Origin: JADKAV01 sp963733395
Lineage (GTDB): Bacteria; Actinomycetota; Actinomycetes; S36-B12; UBA10799
Reading direction: 5' to 3'
Length of the DNA: 64,000 nt
Assembly (NCBI GenBank): GCA_963733395.1
Contig: CAVTCZ010000013.1
Coordinates: 186,001-250,000, forward strand
Positions 59,220 to 64,000 of this stretch are shown one piece after another (the first letter of the stretch is position 1; every line of letters begins with the position of its first letter). Position numbers and translations under genes: made by a program. The notes beneath the pieces are model-generated. The model had not been told where the DNA came from, did not search any database, and was given only the letters and a program-made list of their open reading frames with translations.

Positions 59220-60391
59220 TGCACACACTCAGCGACCTGGACCTGTCACGCGCCTCGGTACTGGTGCGCCTGGATCTGAACGTCCCGCTGGCCGATGGCC
59301 GGATCACCGACGACGGACGGATCCGGGCGGCCGTGCCCACTCTGCAGGAGTTGCTCGACGCCGGCGCGATGCCGGTCGTGGTCGCCCACCTGGGGCGGCC
59401 CAAGGGCGAGGTGAAGCCGGAACTGTCGTTGGCGCCGGTCGCCGCGCGTATGGCCGAGTTGTTGGGCGTGCCCGTGGACCTGGCCCCGGCAGGGGAGTTC
59501 CTGCCGGGGCAGCCCGGCCGGGTGGTCCTGCTCGAGAACATCCGCTTCGATGCCCGGGAGGCCAGCAAGGATCCCGCGCAGCGCGCGGCACTCGCTGCGG
59601 AACTGGCTGCGGGTCGCGACGCCTACGTCAGTGATGGCTTCGGTGTGCTGCACCGGGAGCAGGCCAGTGTCACCGACGTGGCCAAGCTGCTGCCGAACGC
59701 GGCCGGACGGCTGGTGGAGAAGGAGATCCGCTCCTTCGCCACCGTCCTGAAGGATCCGGCCCGGCCGTACACGGTGGTGCTGGGCGGGTCGAAGGTCTCG
59801 GACAAACTCGGGGTGATCGACAACCTGCTGCAGACCGTGGACCGGCTGATCATCGGCGGCGGGATGTGCTTCACGTTCCTGGCCGCGCAAGGACACGCGA
59901 TCGGCGACTCGCTGTTCGAACCCGACTGGGTGGACGCCTGCCTGCAGATCCTGAAGGACGCTGAAGAGCGCAACGTGACGGTGCTGCTGCCCACCGATGT
60001 GGTCATCGCACAGGACATCGATGCGGACGCCGAGACCCGGGTCGTGCGCGTGACTCAGGGCATCCCGGACGGCTGGAAGGGCCTGGACATCGGACCGGAG
60101 ACGGCCGCTGCCTACGCTCAAGCCGTGCTGGAATCGGCCACCGTGGTGTGGAACGGGCCCATGGGTGTCTTCGAAGTGGCACCGTTCGCGGCCGGCACGA
60201 CCGCCGTCGCGCAAGCACTGGCACAAACGCAGGGCTTCACCGTCGTGGGTGGTGGCGATTCCGCCGCCGCTGTGCGACTGCTGGGCATCGACGCCGATGC
60301 CATCGACCACATCTCGACCGGTGGCGGCGCCAGCCTCGAACTGCTGGAGGGCAAGACGCTGCCGGGAATCGCCGTACTGGAGGACGCATGA
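59219..60391 (+). CDS. pgk: Phosphoglycerate kinase
   Basis: Makes ATP from 1,3-bisphosphoglycerate. 390 residues: LVRLDLNVPLADGRITDDGR, VVAHLGRPKGEVKPELSL, VSDGFGVLHREQASVTDVA, KVSDKLGVIDNLL, and the hinge/nucleotide motif GGGDSAAAVRLLGID. ATG 59219 overlaps the gap stop; its own stop overlaps tpiA (ATGA). In DGFGVLHR the usual Ala/Ala-His of the family is slightly altered. Confidence 0.96.
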
Positions 60392-61176
60392 GCCGCAAGC
60401 CGCTGATGGCGGGCAACTGGAAGATGCACCTGAACCACCTCGAGGCGATCGCCCTCGTGCAGAAGATCGCCTTCCTGCTCAAGGACGACGACTACGCGGC
60501 CGTGGACGTGGCAGTGCTGCCGCCGTTCACCGACATCCGCAGCGTGCAGACCCTGGTCGAGGGCGACAAGCTGAAGATCCAATACGGGGCGCAGGACGTC
60601 TCCGAGCACGCCGCGGGCGCGTACACCGGCGAGATCGCCGGTCACATGCTCGCCAAACTCGGCTGCACGTACGTCACCGTCGGGCACAGCGAGCGCAGGA
60701 CGTACCACAACGAGACCGACGCGGTGGTGAACGCCAAGGCGAAAGCGGCGTTGGACAACGGGCTCAAGCCCATCGTGTGCGTCGGCGAGCACCTCGAGGT
60801 GCGACAGGCGGGTAACCATGTGCCGCACGTGTCCGAGCAACTCGTCGGCAGCCTTGCGGGGTTGTCCGAGGAGCAACTGCTCAACGTCGTCATCGCCTAC
60901 GAGCCGGTGTGGGCGATCGGCACCGGCGAGGTGGCCTCACCGGAGGACGCGCAGGAGGTGTGCCAGGTCATCCGCGAGTGGATCGCCGAGCACTACAGCG
61001 CCGGCGTGGCCGAGCAGGTCAGGATCCTCTACGGCGGCTCGGTGAAGTCGACGAACATCGCCGGCATCATGGTCAAGACCGACGTGGATGGCGCGCTGAT
61101 CGGCGGTGCCAGCCTGGATGCAGACGAGTTCGCGACGATCGTCCGGTACCGCCTACACCCGCAAGTGGCGCACTGA
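60388..61176 (+). CDS. tpiA: Triosephosphate isomerase
   Basis: Interconverts dihydroxyacetone phosphate and glyceraldehyde-3-phosphate. 262 residues: PLMAGNWKMHLNHLEA with the catalytic Lys, VGHSERRTYHNE with His, AYEPVWAIGTGEVASPEDA with the Glu of loop 6, and ILYGGSVKSTN for phosphate. Overlaps pgk by four bases. Confidence 0.97.
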   Translation: MSRKPLMAGNWKMHLNHLEAIALVQKIAFLLKDDDYAAVDVAVLPPFTDIRSVQTLVEGDKLKIQYGAQDVSEHAAGAYTGEIAGHMLAKLGCTYVTVGHSERRTYHNETDAVVNAKAKAALDNGLKPIVCVGEHLEVRQAGNHVPHVSEQLVGSLAGLSEEQLLNVVIAYEPVWAIGTGEVASPEDAQEVCQVIREWIAEHYSAGVAEQVRILYGGSVKSTNIAGIMVKTDVDGALIGGASLDADEFATIVRYRLHPQVAH

Positions 61177-61218
61177 GGTTACTCTGGTGGTTGCCGCACC
61201 GGAAGGAAGGGAGTCCAG

Positions 61219-61449
61219 GTGGTCCTCGCATTGGAAGTTCTGCTGCTGGTCACCAGCGTGCTCTTGATCGTCCTGGTGCTGCTGCACAAGGGTAAGGGCG
61301 GTGGCCTGTCCGATCTGTTCGGTGGCGGCGTCAGCACCTCCTTGGGGGGATCGAGTGTTGCCGAGCGCAACCTCGACCGGGTGACCGTGGGCGTTGCGCT
61401 GATCTGGGCCGCAACGATCCTGGCACTCGGACTGATCACCAAGTCCTGA
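61219..61449 (+). CDS. secG: Preprotein translocase subunit SecG
   Basis: 76-residue accessory subunit of SecYEG: two membrane helices (about 3-22 and 54-73) joined by a glycine-rich loop LHKGKGGGLSDLFGGG, the family signature. GGAAGGAAGGGAG precedes GTG 61219. Placement after tpiA is standard in actinobacteria. Confidence 0.94.
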   Translation: MVLALEVLLLVTSVLLIVLVLLHKGKGGGLSDLFGGGVSTSLGGSSVAERNLDRVTVGVALIWAATILALGLITKS

Positions 61450-61464
61450 GCGAAGGGTTCCAGC

Positions 61465-61797
61465 GTGGCCGGTGGTAGTGCGATTCGAGGTAGCAGGGTA
61501 GGTGCCGGACCGATGGGGGAGGCGGAGCGGGGGGAAGCTGCTCCCCGCAAGAAGGTGTCGTTCTACTGCGCCAACGGCCACGAGAGCACGCCGAGCTTCG
61601 CGCAGGACGCCGCGCCACCCACCGAGTGGGACTGCCCGCGCTGCGGGCTGCCGGCCGGCACCGATCAGGAGAATCCGCCGGCCCCCCCGAAGACGGAGCC
61701 CTACAAGACTCACTTGGCCTACGTCAAGGAGCGGCGCTCGGGCGGCGAGGCGGACGCACTGCTCGACGAGGCCATGAAGAACCTGCCGGAGGTCTGA
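61465..61797 (+). CDS. rbpA: RNA polymerase-binding protein RbpA (zinc type)
   Basis: 110 residues. Actinobacteria-specific activator that binds the sigma factor and RNA polymerase. GGSAIRGSRVGAG is the basic N-terminal arm, FYCANGHESTPSF with DCPRCGLPAG the zinc-binding core (as in Streptomyces; the mycobacterial form lacks these ligands), and EPYKTHLAYVKERRS the sigma-interaction region. GTG 61465, 15 bases after secG. Last gene of the glycolytic operon; converges with pgl. Confidence 0.94.
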   Translation: MAGGSAIRGSRVGAGPMGEAERGEAAPRKKVSFYCANGHESTPSFAQDAAPPTEWDCPRCGLPAGTDQENPPAPPKTEPYKTHLAYVKERRSGGEADALLDEAMKNLPEV

Positions 61798-61861
61798 TCC
61801 GGAGTTGCCCCGACGCGCCGATGGCGGAGGGCAACAACGTCGCAAGAATCCCGGCGACGGC

Positions 61862-62606
61862 TCAGCCGTACCGGGTCAGCCCCGGCGGCAGGTGCACCGC
61901 GGCGGCTTCGTCCACCGCCAGGAACGTCAAGCTGCGCCCGTGCACCCCGGCTGCGGGGACGGCCAGTGGCCCCGGGTCCTCGACGAACAACCCCACCGCG
62001 TCGGCTTTGCCCGCGCCGGAGGCGATGAGCACGATCTCGTCGGCGGTGTTGATCGCGTCGAATGACAGCGAGATCCGCACCGGCGGTGGTTTGGGGGAGT
62101 CGGTGACGGCGAATGCCGGACGCGTTTCCCGAAGCCCGGGGTGCTCGGGGAACAAGGAGGCAACATGGCCGTCCTCGCCCATGCCCAGGATGCTGATGCA
62201 GAAGGGCGGGCACGGATCACCGAAGGCCGCGAGTTCGACTGCGTAGGCCTCGCGCACCTGCCGCCACGTCCACGACCTGGTCGCTGCTGGGCATCGGATG
62301 CACGTTCGCCGCCGGCAGCCCCACGACGTCCAGGAAGGCGGCGTGGGCCATCGTGTCGTTGCGCTGGTCGTCACCCATGGGCACGAACCGCTCGTCGGAC
62401 CACCACACGTGCACCCGGGCCCAGTCGATCCCGGTATCGGTGGCCAGACTCGCCAGCGCCCCGTGACCGCCTCGGCCCCCGGTCAGGCAGATATGGGCCA
62501 CCTGGTTGTCTGCGAGCCTGCGCAGGATCGCGCCCGCCATGCGGTTGGCCACGGCCAGCGAGACCGCAGCTGCATCCGGATAGACCCCGATCTGGATGGC
62601 GCTCAT
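61862..62606 (-). CDS. pgl: 6-Phosphogluconolactonase (one apparent frameshift)
   Basis: Second step of the oxidative pentose phosphate pathway. About 247 residues after correction. N-terminal half: CLTGGRGGHGALASLA, VHVWWSDERFVP; C-terminal half: ISILGMGEDGHVASLFPEHP, the sugar-phosphate isomerase-like signature. The two halves are in different frames; removing one base at about 62266-62268 joins DQVVD to WRQVREAY. The start ATG 62606 overlaps the opcA stop (ATGA). Co-transcribed with opcA and zwf. Confidence 0.92.
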
Positions 62607-63574
62607 GCGTCGGCCGTATCCGGGGCAGAGGGCTCGGGCGTGGCCGGGCGCCGGCGGCGACGCGCCGGGGGAGTCTCCAGCGTGACCGCGGCCAATGCCT
62701 CGGCGTAGGTCTCGTCGGGATCGAGGCGTCGCAGTTCCTCGCCGATGAGGTCGCGCAGGTCGCGGCGCGGCAGCGGAACGTCGTGGCTGGTGTTGCCGGG
62801 ACGGGACAAGCGGCCGGTGCGCCCCTCCGGTCTGGTCAACTCGATGGGTCCGACCTCGGTGTGGATGACGACCCCGGTGATACCCGGACCACGGCTGCGG
62901 TGCAGTTCGACCGGGACCTGCAGGCAGTTGTGCAGCCAAGCCTGCAGCAGCGCACCCGACGGGTTGGAGCGTTCACAGCTCACGTCCACGTTCGTGATCG
63001 TCTGGAACGGCTGGTCCAGCGCCGCGGCCAGCATCGATCGCCACACGGTGGTGCGGGTCCATGCCAGATCGGTGTCACCGGCGACATAGCCCTGCTGGCG
63101 CTCGATGAGGGAGTGCATCGGGTGGCGACTGGCGGCCGCATCCGTGATCCGGCGCTGCGCCATCCTCCCGATGGGGTCCGCAGACGGAACGTCCGGACAC
63201 ACCGTCGGCCACCAGACCACGACCGGGGTGTCCGGCAGCAGCAACGGCAGCGCCACCGACGCGCCGTGACTGGCGAGCTCGCCGCGCAGTCGCAGCCGAA
63301 CGGTTTCTCCGGGGCCCATGGTGTCGCCCACGTCGATGTTGGCGTCCAACTGCGGCTCGACCCGGCCCGGTCTCGGGATGAGCGTGATGATGCGGCAGGG
63401 GTGTTCCATGGCTGAGAAGGCCGCGGCCCGGGTGGCGTCCGACTGGTTCTCCTCGTCGGTGACGATGATCAGCGTCAGCACCATGCCGGTCGCGGTGGCA
63501 CCCACCCGGTGGCGTTCCTCGTTGATGGTCCGCACGATGTCGCCGGCGGTGGTGTTCTCCAGTCGGGTGGTCAT
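62603..63574 (-). CDS. opcA: Glucose-6-phosphate dehydrogenase assembly protein OpcA
   Basis: 323 residues; in actinobacteria and cyanobacteria OpcA is needed for full G6PDH activity. Recognised by TLIIVTDEENQSDATRAAAFS, HPCRIITLIPRP, LPLLLPDTPVVVWWPTVCP and position between zwf and pgl. The C-terminal 30 residues are Arg/Pro/Ala-rich and variable. Start overlaps the zwf stop by four bases. Confidence 0.94.
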   Translation of the reverse strand: MTTRLENTTAGDIVRTINEERHRVGATATGMVLTLIIVTDEENQSDATRAAAFSAMEHPCRIITLIPRPGRVEPQLDANIDVGDTMGPGETVRLRLRGELASHGASVALPLLLPDTPVVVWWPTVCPDVPSADPIGRMAQRRITDAAASRHPMHSLIERQQGYVAGDTDLAWTRTTVWRSMLAAALDQPFQTITNVDVSCERSNPSGALLQAWLHNCLQVPVELHRSRGPGITGVVIHTEVGPIELTRPEGRTGRLSRPGNTSHDVPLPRRDLRDLIGEELRRLDPDETYAEALAAVTLETPPARRRRRPATPEPSAPDTADA

Positions 63575-64000
63575 GGCCGCCGCCAGACCCGGCCGTCGCG
63601 GGCCAGCATCTCGTCGGAACTGGCCGGCCCCCAGGTGCCGGGATCGTAGGTTTCGGGTTTGCCGCTGGCTGCCCAGTGCTCCAGGATCGGGTCGAGGATC
63701 CGCCAGGACATCTCCACCTCTTCGTGCCGGGGGAACAGCGGCGGGTCGCCCAGCAGCACGTCGAGGATGAGCCGTTCGTAGGCCTCCGGGCTGGACTCGG
63801 TGAACGAGTCGCCGTACATGAAGTCCATGGTCACGTCGCGCACCTCCATCTGCGTGCCGGGGACCTTGGAGCCGAACTTCATCGTGATCCCTTCATCCGG
63901 CTGCACCCGGATGACCAGGGTGTTCGAGCCCAGTTCCTGGGTGTCGGTCGTCGCGAACGGCAGGTGGGGTGCCCGTTTGAAGACCACGGCGATCTCCGAC
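63571..64000 (-). CDS. zwf: Glucose-6-phosphate 1-dehydrogenase (5' part outside window)
   Basis: C-terminal about 142 residues only; the frame is open to the window edge (SEIAVVFKRAPHLPF). NTLVIRVQPDEGITMKFGSKVPG and FTESSPEAYERLILDVLLGD are G6PDH family signatures, followed by SWRILDPILEHW. First step of the oxidative pentose phosphate pathway. The stop overlaps opcA. Confidence 0.95.
   Translation of the reverse strand, partial: SEIAVVFKRAPHLPFATTDTQELGSNTLVIRVQPDEGITMKFGSKVPGTQMEVRDVTMDFMYGDSFTESSPEAYERLILDVLLGDPPLFPRHEEVEMSWRILDPILEHWAASGKPETYDPGTWGPASSDEMLARDGRVWRRP

Overview
The window reads as a chromosomal segment of a high-GC Actinomycetota. The evidence is the zinc-type RbpA after secG, a WhiA-YvcK-RapZ-UvrC block, OpcA beside Zwf, an ANTAR response regulator of the PdtaR type, and the gene order polA / rpsA / coaE / uvrB / MBL hydrolase / uvrA familiar from mycobacteria and streptomycetes. 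Genus cannot be assigned. The conserved order is interrupted by two blocks of cell-envelope glycan genes.

Layout. 1-2.95 kb: end of a type IV pilus operon (pilM, pilN, pilO, and a PilP-position protein). 2.98-8.2 kb: a tightly overlapping aroC-aroK-aroB-aroQ-pepP-efp-nusB operon. 8.4 kb: a minus-strand tRNA-Leu(CAA). 8.5-9.1 kb: PdtaR-like regulator. 9.2-14.9 kb: branched-chain amino-acid ABC importer, with livK on plus and livHMGF converging on it from minus. 15-19 kb: GNAT, hotdog thioesterase, polA. 19-30.7 kb: an AftD-centred lipoglycan/arabinan block (flippase, membrane protein, DUF2613 peptide, GT4, methyltransferase, AftD, acyltransferase, DUF3068). 30.8 kb: rpsA. 32.4-39.9 kb: a second envelope island (AftB-like GT-C, two acyltransferase-SGNH fusions, a GT-C-like membrane protein). 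39.9-51 kb: coaE, uvrB, TerC, ClC, APC transporter, MBL hydrolase, DUF1275, uvrA. 51-53.2 kb: Rieske lipoprotein and two SGNH proteins flanking a repeat-rich gap. 53.2-58.1 kb: uvrC-rapZ-yvcK-whiA. 58.2-61.8 kb: gap-pgk-tpiA-secG-rbpA. 61.9-64 kb: pgl-opcA-zwf, converging on the glycolytic operon.

Sequence quality. About seventeen single-base indels break otherwise well-conserved genes (aroB, aroQ, pepP, aftD, DUF3068, coaE/acyltransferase, terC, the APC transporter, yvcK, pgl). All but one are +1 insertions. I read these as assembly errors, not pseudogenes, and give whole-gene coordinates that span them.

Most distinctive items. (1) Two intergenic loci (about 16.1 and 52.3 kb) carry the same 22-nt core in both orientations on a 31-nt period. 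(2) LivH carries a secreted beta-sandwich-like domain in front of the permease. (3) The two envelope-glycan islands sit inside the conserved polA-rpsA-coaE synteny. (4) A class-I-shaped tRNA-Leu(CAA). (5) A hairpin overlaps the gap ribosome binding site. (6) The EF-P tip loop differs from the described actinobacterial consensus.
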